A stretch of DNA of 21,458 bases from the NCBI GenBank assembly GCA_026991005.1, contig JALXCH010000232.1, positions 1 to 21,458 of the forward strand, given 5' to 3'. Position numbers and translations under genes: made by a program. The notes below the pieces were generated by a model. The model worked only from the letters and a program-made list of their open reading frames with translations, made no database searches and was not told the DNA's origin. Of the stretch, positions 7,872-15,840 are shown piece by piece (the first letter of the stretch is position 1; every line of letters begins with the position of its first letter). The stretch comes from Calditrichia bacterium. Its GTDB lineage: Bacteria > Calditrichota > Calditrichia > RBG-13-44-9.

Positions 7872-7981
7872 GACTTCTCGTGCTCACCTTCTCGCTTCCT
7901 GTAAGTGAGGAGGCGGAGCCGTGCCCGAACCAGAAGAAACTCCCCCTCACCAATCATTCCAATCAATAACCTGAGGGAATC

Positions 7982-9040
7982 ATGTATTCGGTTACCCAGG
8001 AACAGTTTATTTCCGGACTCCAGCAATGGAACCGGGAATACGCCTTCTTAGCACCAGTGCAGCAAGAGCTGTTTTCCGGTTATCGGTATTTTGCTCCCGG
8101 CACCTGGCAACCAGAACACTTTGTCTTTCCGGTAATCCGGGATGCCTTTTCCCTGAAACAGAGTTTTTTCTCACCCCGGCAAAAGGTAGCGGAATATCCT
8201 GCCTCACCTCGCGCGATTGCCCCTCCTCCCCCACTGGTTCTCCTTTTCCCCAAAGCCTGCGACCTCCAGGCACTCAAAATTATGGACAAAGTTTTTGCGG
8301 AAGGAGATTATCCTGATCCCTATTACCTGCAAGCACGGGAAAATGTGATTCTGATTGCCTCGGATTGCACCCAGGCCGGTCCCTATTGTTTTTGCACGCT
8401 GATGAACTCCCAACCATTCCCCAGGGAGAATTTTGATTTGAACGTGACACCGGTAGGTCAATCCTATCTTGTTGAAATTGGTTCTGCAAAGGGTGAGGAG
8501 TTACTGCAAAAATTTTTCCCCGATGTTAAACCGGCGAGGGAATCTCAGATAGCCCAGCGGGAAAAACAGCGGGAAGAACTCGCTCAACAGATAAAAGAAA
8601 ACAATCGCCAATTCCAGTACTACCAATCTCATCAAGAAGCAATTGAACGGCACCTGGATTCGGATATCTGGGAATATCTCTCCCGTACCTGTGTGGAGTG
8701 CGGCATTTGCACCCAGATTTGCCCCACCTGTCACTGCTTTCTGCTGTACGACCAACCTGCGGGGAAAAAGTACGAGCGCATCAAAGTGTGGGATTCCTGT
8801 TTCTTTGCGGGATATGCTCGCATGGCCGGCGGACTCACTCCTCGCCTGCGCCTGGCGGACCGCTTCAAAAACCGCTTTTACCACAAATTCGATTCCTTTG
8901 TAACCAATTTCGGGATGGAAGCCTGTACCGGGTGCGGGCGCTGTGTGGAAGGATGCATGGGCAACATCGATTTACGAGAAGTGCTTCTGCAGCTGGAAAA
9001 AACGGTAGTGCTCAAAGGGAAAAAAGAGCTGGAGCTTTAA
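7982..9040 (+). CDS. HydB-like 4Fe-4S dicluster electron-transfer subunit
   Basis: This 352-residue soluble protein is related to the beta subunit of sulfhydrogenases and to AsrA of anaerobic sulfite reductase. The N-terminal 220 residues form the family's cluster-poor domain, with C93 (KACDL), C129 and the C136/C138 pair (PYCFC), which may hold an additional cluster. The C-terminal part has two ferredoxin-type motifs: C237-x2-C240-x2-C243-x3-C247 (CVECGICTQIC) and C315-x2-C318-x2-C321-x3-C325 (CTGCGRCVEGC). A charged, helix-rich stretch (about 185-225) separates the halves. It would carry electrons between the flavin subunit encoded next and downstream Fe-S partners. It is the first gene of the large + strand set and a paralogue of the hydB expected upstream of the window. 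Confidence 0.88.
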   Translation: MYSVTQEQFISGLQQWNREYAFLAPVQQELFSGYRYFAPGTWQPEHFVFPVIRDAFSLKQSFFSPRQKVAEYPASPRAIAPPPPLVLLFPKACDLQALKIMDKVFAEGDYPDPYYLQARENVILIASDCTQAGPYCFCTLMNSQPFPRENFDLNVTPVGQSYLVEIGSAKGEELLQKFFPDVKPARESQIAQREKQREELAQQIKENNRQFQYYQSHQEAIERHLDSDIWEYLSRTCVECGICTQICPTCHCFLLYDQPAGKKYERIKVWDSCFFAGYARMAGGLTPRLRLADRFKNRFYHKFDSFVTNFGMEACTGCGRCVEGCMGNIDLREVLLQLEKTVVLKGKKELEL

Positions 9041-9160
9041 CCACTGCCTCCCCCTAATCGCCAGCTAATATCCAAAGATAGAGACACAAAACCGGAAGAT
9101 TTTCCAGAACACGACTGAATTTTTGATTTGCTTCTGAGAACCAATCTGCGGGAAAAAATC

Positions 9161-9976
9161 ATGGAAAACATTTACCTTCCGCGGGAAGCGAAGGTTGTGG
9201 ATGTGATTCCCGAAACCCCAACAATTAAAACGCTGGTTCTGGATCCCGGCGAACCCATTCCTTTCCGTGCAGGGCAATTTATGCAATTAACGGTGTATGG
9301 GGTGGGAGAAGCGCCGTTTACCCCTTCTTCTTCTCCGTACGAACTGGAGCGGATGGAAATCACCATTTTAAAAGCCGGGCGCGTTACCGAAGCGGTACAT
9401 CGGCTGCAACCGGGAGATGTGGTGGGGTTACGAGGTCCATTCGGGAAAGGTTATCCCTTGCAGAAGTTTTACGGAAAAGATCTGGTCATTGTGGGCGGGG
9501 GTGTGGGATTAGCTCCCCTGCGTGCCCTTTTGTTTGCTCTGTTTCACGAACCCGAGAAATTCGGAAAAATCCTCATCAAATACGGTGCACGGAATCCCGG
9601 TGAATTAAGCTTCAAACGATTTTACACCCAGTGGCAGCAACTCCCCAACGTGGAACTGGAAATCACCGTAGATCAGCCCGATGAGCTATGGAAAGGTCGG
9701 GTGGGGCTGGTTACTGAATTACTGAACGATTTGCCCATTCAGCTGGACAATGCCTATGCCGTAAGCTGCGGACCCGAGATCATGCTCAAATTCGTTACTA
9801 TCAAATTGCTGAGCGTGGGATTTAAACCGGAACAGATTTACCTTTCCATGAATCGCAACATGAGTTGCGGAATGGGAATCTGCGGCCGTTGTAACATCGG
9901 TCCCTATTATTTGTGCAAAGACGGCCCGGACATGAACTATGCCGACATCATGCATTATCCCGATGTGTTCGGATAA
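9161..9976 (+). CDS. Second HydG-like FAD/NAD(P)H-binding Fe-S subunit
   Basis: The protein is 271 residues from the ATG at 9161; an upstream TTG at 9128 in frame is less likely because the family N-terminus begins near MENIYLPREAKV. It has an FAD-binding beta-barrel (about 1-100; RAGQF, GVGEAPFTPSSSP, LRGPFGKG), a nucleotide-binding domain (about 105-230; VGGGVGLAPLR, SCGPEIM) and a [2Fe-2S] motif C236-x4-C241-x2-C244-x7-C252. It is clearly paralogous to the hydG fragment at 1-744, but its flavin motif (APFTPSSSP) differs from CPISISSTP there, which suggests another subfamily. With the preceding HydB-like protein it should form an NAD(P)H-ferredoxin or NAD(P)H-hydrogenase transfer module. 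Confidence 0.9.
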   Translation: MENIYLPREAKVVDVIPETPTIKTLVLDPGEPIPFRAGQFMQLTVYGVGEAPFTPSSSPYELERMEITILKAGRVTEAVHRLQPGDVVGLRGPFGKGYPLQKFYGKDLVIVGGGVGLAPLRALLFALFHEPEKFGKILIKYGARNPGELSFKRFYTQWQQLPNVELEITVDQPDELWKGRVGLVTELLNDLPIQLDNAYAVSCGPEIMLKFVTIKLLSVGFKPEQIYLSMNRNMSCGMGICGRCNIGPYYLCKDGPDMNYADIMHYPDVFG

Positions 9977-10041
9977 CCACGGTTTATTTTTTCCCCACTT
10001 TACTAAAACTTCAGGGAATCATCAATTTTACAGGATAGAGA

Positions 10042-11916
10042 ATGAGTGAGACGACAGTAGAGGATTTCCTGTTTCAGAAAATCGATTATCTGGTCACCTG
10101 CCCTTTTTGTGCCGTGGGCTGCCGCTTCAAATTTCTGAAAGGAAGAGACGAGGTGGTATTCTCGGCACGAACTCTTCACGAAATTGATTACGATTACGGA
10201 AATCTGCTCAGCGGAGGTGCTCTGTGTCCCCGGGGACATTTTGCCTATGAATTACTCTCCCATCCCAAACGCCTGGGAGAATCATTCTACCGCACAAACG
10301 GGAAATGGCAACAGGAAATCCCGGAACTCATTTTTCAGCACCTGGCTCAGGAGATGGCTCGTTCTTCCCACCCCTACCCGCTGGCGATGATGCTGGATCC
10401 CCTGCTTTCCATTCACGATTTGCGGAGCATGCTGGATCTGGCGCGGAATTTAAACCTTACTGCCGTCGATGTGGTGGCCCCACGGGATCGCCATCTCTTC
10501 CGTGCCCTGCTCGATTTACCGGAGCAGGCGCAGCGCCTCACCGATCCCCGAAAAATTAGCCAGACCTCTGTCATATTCTGCCTGGGGGATGTTTTCTCCA
10601 AACAGCCGGTTTTAAGCAAACATATTCTGAAAGCGAAATATGCCCTGCGCACGCACCGACTGCTTCACATCAATCCTTTGCCCACGCGCACCAGCTGGTT
10701 TGCCAACATTTTCGTGCAAAATCTTCCCCATACCGAGCCGCTAATTCTGGCCCAAATTTTCCTGAATCTCCTGCAAGAAGTGGCTGCCGAACAGGTAACG
10801 GAGACCCACCAGGCAGTGGCAGAGATTTTACAGAGCACCTTATCCCACGATATTCCCCGCTTTCTCGGCAGCCGGGAACTCACTTCCCTTTCCCGAATGA
10901 GCCAGCTTCTTCGCCAGAATCCCGGAGCGATTCTCTTTTATTCCACCCATCTCTACAACGCCGCCACTTCTTATTTGAACGCCATTCTGTGCTCTCTCAT
11001 CAGCCAGATGGTTCAGGGATATTTCGTGCCTCTGTACACCGATAGCAATCTGGAAGCGCTGGAGGTCCTCAGCCGGGAGGTCTATCCGGAGCTCCAATTG
11101 GGAAAGCGCAATTTACTTCCCCATATTCTACAAGGAGAATTTGCCTACGTGTGGGCAGCGGGATGGAATCCAGATCGCCTGTTTCCGGGAGCACTCGCCT
11201 GGCCCGAAGCCACCCGCTGGATTCTCACCTCTCTGGTACAGATGGAACCCGAAATCCCCGTAGCGGCGCTCCTCCCGCTGGCTCATCCCCTGGAACAACC
11301 CGATTTGCGGCTCAATTTTCTGCCCCATCAATTTATCGGATCCGAACCGGTTATGCCGCCTCTGGGTGGGTCACAACCCCTCAGCCTTTACGCTTTACTC
11401 TTTCACCAAAAATTAATGAACACCGGCGTCTCTTTTTCCAGCCCGGAATCAGGCTACATAAACCAACCGTTCCCGGCTCTGTTTGCGCAGGAAGTGGATT
11501 ACTACCGAAGCAAATTAGAGGAATTGTACACCGGAAACCCACAACACTGGTTCATCCCCACCGATCATGTGGCTCACTATCGTGATGGGGCATTAACACA
11601 ATACTCTTCCTGGGCACAAAAGGATTGTGACGACGAGAATGTGGATGTGAGCGAACACCTGGCTCGCAGCCTGCAACTCCGCAAAGGGCAGGCGGTACAA
11701 ATTGCTGTGGATTCACCAAAAGCCGGGAAATCTTCCCGGACGCTCTTTTCTTCAGAAACGGTACTCATGGCCAATCCCCGGCCTTCGTTACCGGAGCACC
11801 TGATTGTTCCCTTTGCCCATGTGCCATCGGTGCGCAAATTACTCGCCGGAGAGCTGGCGCCTCACAATCGGGAATATTACTTCTGGTGTCCCCCGGTACA
11901 AATTTCACCCATTTAA
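10042..11916 (+). CDS. Molybdopterin-oxidoreductase-like Fe-S protein, probably without the catalytic Mo ligand
   Basis: This 624-residue protein starts with the formate-dehydrogenase/NuoG-type [4Fe-4S] motif C20-x2-C23-x3-C27 and C62 (CPFCAVGC, then CPRG), followed by the family's HPKRL and a G-K-W segment. The body keeps a recognisable Rossmann-like layout (LGDVFSKQPVLSKHI, AAGWNPDR), and a beta-barrel-like end (about 535-610) resembles the cofactor-dinucleotide-binding domain. No residue stretch resembling the catalytic Sec/Cys region of formate dehydrogenases (normally about residue 140) is visible; the region around 115-150 has no cysteine. It may therefore be an electron-conducting or structural subunit like the Mo-free domain of NuoG. 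It lies between the HydG-like and HycB-like genes, which points to a shared complex. Identification by motif only; substrate unknown. Confidence 0.75.
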   Translation: MSETTVEDFLFQKIDYLVTCPFCAVGCRFKFLKGRDEVVFSARTLHEIDYDYGNLLSGGALCPRGHFAYELLSHPKRLGESFYRTNGKWQQEIPELIFQHLAQEMARSSHPYPLAMMLDPLLSIHDLRSMLDLARNLNLTAVDVVAPRDRHLFRALLDLPEQAQRLTDPRKISQTSVIFCLGDVFSKQPVLSKHILKAKYALRTHRLLHINPLPTRTSWFANIFVQNLPHTEPLILAQIFLNLLQEVAAEQVTETHQAVAEILQSTLSHDIPRFLGSRELTSLSRMSQLLRQNPGAILFYSTHLYNAATSYLNAILCSLISQMVQGYFVPLYTDSNLEALEVLSREVYPELQLGKRNLLPHILQGEFAYVWAAGWNPDRLFPGALAWPEATRWILTSLVQMEPEIPVAALLPLAHPLEQPDLRLNFLPHQFIGSEPVMPPLGGSQPLSLYALLFHQKLMNTGVSFSSPESGYINQPFPALFAQEVDYYRSKLEELYTGNPQHWFIPTDHVAHYRDGALTQYSSWAQKDCDDENVDVSEHLARSLQLRKGQAVQIAVDSPKAGKSSRTLFSSETVLMANPRPSLPEHLIVPFAHVPSVRKLLAGELAPHNREYYFWCPPVQISPI

Positions 11917-11960
11917 ATGCGCAAAACGCTTTTTGAGCATATTTTCAGGAGTTTTTCTCC

Positions 11961-12446
11961 ATGTCTCGCATCGAAAAACGCATTGTGGTTAATCTGGATT
12001 TGTGCATTGGTTGTCGCAGCTGTTCCTCAGCCTGCCATTACGGGCATCACCAGCAGAGCAATCTGGTCTCCGGGATGGTGGCGGACATTGCCCTGATTCC
12101 CTCTAACTGCCGCCATTGCTTGAATCCTGCCTGTATTGCGGTGTGTCCCACGGGCGCTCTATTTCAGGACGAGAACGGATATGTACGGCGCGCCAATCTG
12201 CTGTGCATCGGCTGCCGCAGCTGTTCCCTGGCCTGCCCCTTTGGGGTGATTGGATATGAATTTACCCGCCACATTGCTCCCAAGTGCGACCTGTGTATCG
12301 ACCGCGTGGAACAGGGCAAGTTGCCTCGCTGCGTTTCTGCCTGTACCAGCGGCGCCCTGCAATTTGTGGATTTAACCCCGGAGAAAATTCCCGAGACCCT
12401 CATCGGCGGACGGGTGCTGGCTCATTCAAAGGTACGACGAACCTGA
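11961..12446 (+). CDS. HycB/CooF-type polyferredoxin with four [4Fe-4S] motifs
   Basis: The 161-residue protein carries sixteen cysteines in four groups: C15, C18, C21, C25; C50, C53, C58, C62; C82, C85, C88, C92; and C109, C112, C124, C128. This is the layout of the electron-transfer subunits of formate hydrogenlyase, CO-linked hydrogenase and related molybdoenzymes. The first and third groups share the sequence CIGCRSCS. No signal peptide is seen, so it acts on the cytoplasmic side. AGGAG lies 9 nt before the ATG. It probably wires the preceding molybdopterin-like or HydB/HydG module to the membrane hydrogenase core encoded downstream. It may also replace the NuoI/MbhN-type ferredoxin subunit, which is absent from the window. 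Confidence 0.9.
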   Translation: MSRIEKRIVVNLDLCIGCRSCSSACHYGHHQQSNLVSGMVADIALIPSNCRHCLNPACIAVCPTGALFQDENGYVRRANLLCIGCRSCSLACPFGVIGYEFTRHIAPKCDLCIDRVEQGKLPRCVSACTSGALQFVDLTPEKIPETLIGGRVLAHSKVRRT

Positions 12447-12680
12447 ATTCCCCTGCCAGTTGGGACGCAGGATGGCACTTCCCCGGAGCAAAGACTTCAT
12501 CTTCGGCTTGAATTTCCATTTCACAAAAAAGGAAATTTCAAAAAATCAAACCGATATCCAAAATTGATTGCGAAAAGTTCAGAGTGCCGAATGCTGTTTG
12601 CCGGACGTCAAGTAGCGGGTCAACTTTAGCACAGGAAGTTGCTCCAATCCCTTAATTCTGGTTTAATAAGGAGTGATGGT

Positions 12681-13436
12681 ATGATTTGTCCCGTGTGTAA
12701 AACTGAAAATCCCGAAGACCACAACTATTGTAAGGAGTGTGGAGCAGCGCTGAAAAAAGAGCTGGAAGACTACCAGCAAAAGCTGCAGCGTGCCACAGCT
12801 CTGGAGAGCGACGGGAAACTGGAGGAAGCGGTGGCGACTTTTCTGGAAGCGGATAAAATGAAGCGCACTCCGGAGATTTGTCTGCATATCGGGAATTTAC
12901 TTTACCGCCTGGGGCGGCTGGATGAAGCCATCGAGCGCTACAATTTGTGCCTGGGGGTGAAGCCCAATCAGGCCGGGGCGTATTACGGTCTGGGACTGGC
13001 GCTGTACCGCAAGGCACGGATTAGCGAAGCCATTCAACTGTTCCAGCGGTGCATCCAGATTGATCGGGATTTCCTGATGGCGTACTACTGGCTGGGAATA
13101 TGCTACTTCCACCATGGCGAAATGGAAAAAACCTGCCGGGTGTTAAAGCAACTCATCGAAAAGAATCCGGAATTTACCATCGCTTACTACCACCTGGGTG
13201 AAGCGTGCTCCCAGCTTGGTAAAATCGACGAAACCATCCGTAATTTCGAAGTGGTGGTGCAGCACAATCCTCAGGACGCTCCTGCACACTTCCAGCTGGG
13301 ACTGGCGTACTACAAAAAAGGCGAAATCGACAAGGCCATTGCCAGTTTCCAGAAGGTGCTGGAACTGGATCCCGGCCACGAACGCGCCCGCCACAACCTG
13401 AAAACGTTACAGGAAATGCGGCTTCATTTTTATTAA
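12681..13436 (+). CDS. Zinc-ribbon TPR protein
   Basis: The protein is 251 residues from the ATG at 12681, selected because AAGGAG (12668-12673) lies 7 nt upstream. It begins with a zinc-ribbon, C3-x2-C6 and C17-x2-C20 (MICPVC, then YCKECG), followed by about six tetratricopeptide repeats (about 40-245; repeated A-x-x-x-L/Y-G-x-x-x-Y-x-x-G patterns such as AYYGLGLALYRKARISEAIQ). No signal peptide or membrane segment is seen. TPR proteins are protein-protein scaffolds. Placed between the ferredoxin and the membrane hydrogenase genes, it may help assemble the complex, but it could also be an unrelated insertion. No specific family member is recognised. Confidence 0.85.
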   Translation: MICPVCKTENPEDHNYCKECGAALKKELEDYQQKLQRATALESDGKLEEAVATFLEADKMKRTPEICLHIGNLLYRLGRLDEAIERYNLCLGVKPNQAGAYYGLGLALYRKARISEAIQLFQRCIQIDRDFLMAYYWLGICYFHHGEMEKTCRVLKQLIEKNPEFTIAYYHLGEACSQLGKIDETIRNFEVVVQHNPQDAPAHFQLGLAYYKKGEIDKAIASFQKVLELDPGHERARHNLKTLQEMRLHFY

Positions 13437-13555
13437 ACCCCGGCATTTTTAGAAACACTTTCAACATTGATTTTTCCAGTTTTTCCGGTATGATGATTTC
13501 CCCCAATTTTATTTGAACCGCTTCACTTTCCGGGACTTAATTGGGAGTTTCCTCT

Positions 13556-14488
13556 ATGAACACACTCTGGCTGTATCCTCTTGTTTTTCTTGTTATTCCC
13601 GGTTTTTTCTTTACCAGTATCGTGGGTCTCGTAACCACCTGGGTGGATCGTAAACTCTCGGCTCTGGTGCAATGGCGCGTGGGTCCTCCGTTTTTTCAAC
13701 CGTTTTACGACCTGTTCAAATTATTTCACAAAGAATTAATCATTCCCTCACAGGCGCGCAAAACCGGTTTTCTTCTGGCTCCCATTCTGGGTCTTACCGC
13801 CACTGCCCTGGTTGCCACGATGATTGGAGTAATTTCCTGGAATCCCGAATGGCAATTTGTAGGCGACGTGGTGGTCATCCTTTATCTGCTCATTCTGCCC
13901 GCCCTGAGCATTGTGTGGGGCGGTTTTTCTTCGGGCAACCCGCTAAGCATTTTAGGTGCTGCCCGCGAAATAAAACTGCTGGTGGCTTACGAACTTCCTT
14001 TTCTCATTGCCGTGGCTATGGTGCTTTTCCGCGTTCACACGTTTTCTCTGGGGGAAATTCTGCAATACCAGCAAATGCAGGGTCCTCTGCTCTCCTCTCC
14101 TTCGTTTATTCTGGCTTTTGTGGTGGTCCTGCTCTGCCTGCAGGCCAAATTGGGGCAGGTTCCCTTCGATATTAGCGAAGCGGAATGCGAAATCATGGAA
14201 GGCCCCTTTCTGGAATATTCCGGCCCTGCTCTGGGTATTTTTCAGTTAACCCGCGCCATGCTTTACGCAGTGCTCCCCTGGTTTGTGGTGAATTTGTTCT
14301 GGTACAATCCCCTGCAGGGATTGGGAATCCTTTACATGCTGTTAAAATACCTGGCCGTGGTCATCATAATCGTTCTGATTAAGAACACCAATCCCCGGGT
14401 GCGGATTGATCAGGCGGTTAAATTCTTCTGGGGATGGTTAACCGCTCTGGCCATTCTTGCCTTTTTGCTGATGTTAAAGGGTTATTAG
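13556..14488 (+). CDS. Group 4 hydrogenase membrane anchor subunit (NuoH/HycD/EchB family)
   Basis: The protein is 310 residues from the ATG at 13556, with GGGAG 9 nt upstream; an in-frame TTG at 13541 is less likely. About eight hydrophobic segments are visible. Family signatures are RVGPP near the N-terminus, the amphipathic FYDLFKLFHKE segment, GAAREIKLLVAYELPF, and the loop VPFDISEAECEIMEGP followed by LEYSGP, whose acidic residues line the proton path next to the quinone-site equivalent in complex I. It anchors the hydrogenase module to the ion-translocating arm. The FDISEAE.EI.EG.LEYSG form is closer to the hydrogenase members than to NuoH of complex I. It opens the membrane hydrogenase core gene group. 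Confidence 0.92.
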   Translation: MNTLWLYPLVFLVIPGFFFTSIVGLVTTWVDRKLSALVQWRVGPPFFQPFYDLFKLFHKELIIPSQARKTGFLLAPILGLTATALVATMIGVISWNPEWQFVGDVVVILYLLILPALSIVWGGFSSGNPLSILGAAREIKLLVAYELPFLIAVAMVLFRVHTFSLGEILQYQQMQGPLLSSPSFILAFVVVLLCLQAKLGQVPFDISEAECEIMEGPFLEYSGPALGIFQLTRAMLYAVLPWFVVNLFWYNPLQGLGILYMLLKYLAVVIIIVLIKNTNPRVRIDQAVKFFWGWLTALAILAFLLMLKGY

Positions 14489-14555
14489 CTCCTGCATTAA
14501 ATTTCAGTTTTGCCGCACAGGAATTTAATTCAATTTTAGATACGGAGAAGATTTC

Positions 14556-14990
14556 ATGCCCAGGCTTTCTACTCGCTGGCTTAAAAAATCGCCGTGGGTT
14601 TATCATGTTGGAACCGGAGGTTGCAACAATTGCGATATCGAGATTCTGGACTGCCTAACCCCTCGCTTCGATATGGAACGCTTTGGGATTAAGCTGGTGG
14701 TGAGTCCCCGCCATGCGGATGTGCTTCTGGTGAGCGGCCCGGTAACTTACCACATCAAACCGCGGTTGCAGGAGGTGTACCGGCAGGTTCCCAAACCGTG
14801 CGTGGTGGCCTGCATCGGTGCCTGTGCTTGCAGCATGGGCATTTTTAAGGACGCCTACAGTGTGGCCGGTCCCGTGGATAAAGTGATTAAAGAAATCGAT
14901 CCCAACGCTATTTTTGTGTATGTGCCCGGTTGTCCCCCCAAACCGGAAACTATGATTATGGCCCTGGTGAAAGCGCTGGAAAAAATCTAA
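14556..14990 (+). CDS. Group 4 hydrogenase small subunit (NuoB/HycG/EchC/MbhJ family)
   Basis: The 144-residue subunit carries one [4Fe-4S] cluster equivalent to N2 of complex I. Ligands visible are C23 and C26 (GGCNNCDIE), C90 (CIGACACSMG) and C126 (PGCPPKP). The short length and C-x-x-C layout are typical of energy-converting hydrogenases. It delivers electrons to the NiFe site of the large subunit encoded two genes downstream. GGAG lies before the ATG. The protein starts with a short basic segment (MPRLSTRWLKK) that fits membrane-surface docking, and no signal peptide is present. Confidence 0.93.
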   Translation: MPRLSTRWLKKSPWVYHVGTGGCNNCDIEILDCLTPRFDMERFGIKLVVSPRHADVLLVSGPVTYHIKPRLQEVYRQVPKPCVVACIGACACSMGIFKDAYSVAGPVDKVIKEIDPNAIFVYVPGCPPKPETMIMALVKALEKI

Positions 14991-14995
14991 TTTTC

Positions 14996-15018
14996 TTCCG
15001 GATGCCGGAACGCTTTTT
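14996..15018 (+). terminator. Small hairpin with T-run between the NuoB- and NuoC-like genes
   Basis: TTCCGG-ATG-CCGGAA followed by CGC and five Ts starts 5 nt after the stop codon. The 6-bp stem is weak; it may attenuate or stabilise the message inside the gene set rather than end it. Confidence 0.25.
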
Positions 15019-15149
15019 GCCTTTCCGGTTTCTGAGATTTTATTTTTAGCAAGATGTGGAAAATAATCACCGAAAGATCCACTTCCCCATTCATATTATT
15101 TGAATTATTTTAAGGACTTCATTTCCACATAAACGTTTCAGGAAAAACC

Positions 15150-15635
15150 ATGGCGCGCATGAGCATCGCAGATTTTATTCGCTCCTTTCAGGAACGCTAC
15201 AAAGGCGTTTCGCAGATTCAACAACGCTCGCCCAGGCGTGTGTACATTCGTATCCCCCGCGAAAATCTTAAAGACGCCGCACACGTGCTGTTCCGCGAAA
15301 TGGGTGCCAAATTTTCCATTGCCACCGGCATTGATGTACGCGACGGATTCGAGGTGCTGTACCACTTTACCTTCAACCGGCACGGATTTATCTGTACCCT
15401 GCGCACACTGGCACCGCGGGATGACCCCAAGCTGGATTCCCTGACCTCCATCATTCCCGGTACCACCTGGATCGAGCGGGAGATTCACGACATTCTGGGG
15501 GTTAAGTTCGAAGGACATCCCAATTTAAAACGGCTGGTTAAAGCCGAATTTCTCCAGGATGACGAATTCCCTTTCCGCCGGGATTTCGACATCCGTAAGT
15601 TCAAAGAAAAACACGGATTACCCATTCCTGACTGA
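15150..15635 (+). CDS. Group 4 hydrogenase NuoC/EchD/MbhK-family subunit
   Basis: The 161-residue protein has the 30-kDa complex I subunit fold. The clearest signature is WIEREIHDILGVKFEGHP (about 113-130), followed by the basic LKRLVK. The N-terminal part (SIADFIRSFQERYKG) is a helix-strand start typical of the family. It is a structural subunit packing against the NuoD-like catalytic subunit. Here it is a separate gene, unlike the NuoC-NuoD fusion of E. coli HycE. It is preceded by a 159-bp gap in which only a weak GGA precedes the ATG. Confidence 0.9.
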   Translation: MARMSIADFIRSFQERYKGVSQIQQRSPRRVYIRIPRENLKDAAHVLFREMGAKFSIATGIDVRDGFEVLYHFTFNRHGFICTLRTLAPRDDPKLDSLTSIIPGTTWIEREIHDILGVKFEGHPNLKRLVKAEFLQDDEFPFRRDFDIRKFKEKHGLPIPD

Positions 15636-15840
15636 CATTCTGCTTTTCATTTAATACACGATTACACAATAAAAATTGAAAAGAAATTCCGCCTGCCAGC
15701 AAAGCGGATAGTTATAACAGAGCTGTTCCTCGTACATGAATTCACCTCTCTTTTCACCGGGTGTAAGACAAACATTTCTTCCTTTTTCAATAAACATTTA
15801 AATTCAACCTGAGAACAAATTTAGCCAGCGGAGAACTTCC

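Larger units (their letters stand above)
6928..7981. other. Gene-free region with promoter and long hairpin-bearing leader
   Basis: This 1.05-kb stretch lies between the divergent phosphatase gene and the + strand hydrogenase gene set. The part to about 7430 is AT-rich. The part from 7440 holds overlapping open frames (7434-7790 and 7621-7908) whose translations show no family features, so I do not call them genes. It carries three hairpins: AACTTC/GAAGTT (7580-7595), CTCACAG/CTGTGAG (7624-7643) and TGGTTTCCC/GGGAAACCA (7850-7871). No riboswitch class or small RNA was recognised. Confidence 0.6.

Noticed and set aside
7434..7908. Overlapping open frames (7434-7790 and 7621-7908) before the membrane hydrogenase genes
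   Set aside because: Two frames overlap, both contain hairpins, neither has a good ribosome site, and the translations show no domain, signal peptide or membrane segment.
10042..11916. Formate dehydrogenase catalytic subunit, making the locus a formate hydrogenlyase
   Set aside because: The Fe-S motif fits, but no catalytic Sec/Cys region is visible and the protein is short, so formate activity is not supported.
12510..12540. Imperfect inverted repeat (GAATTTCC/GGAAATTTC) after the polyferredoxin gene as a terminator
   Set aside because: The stem is AT-rich with a bulge and is followed by As, not Ts, on the + strand.
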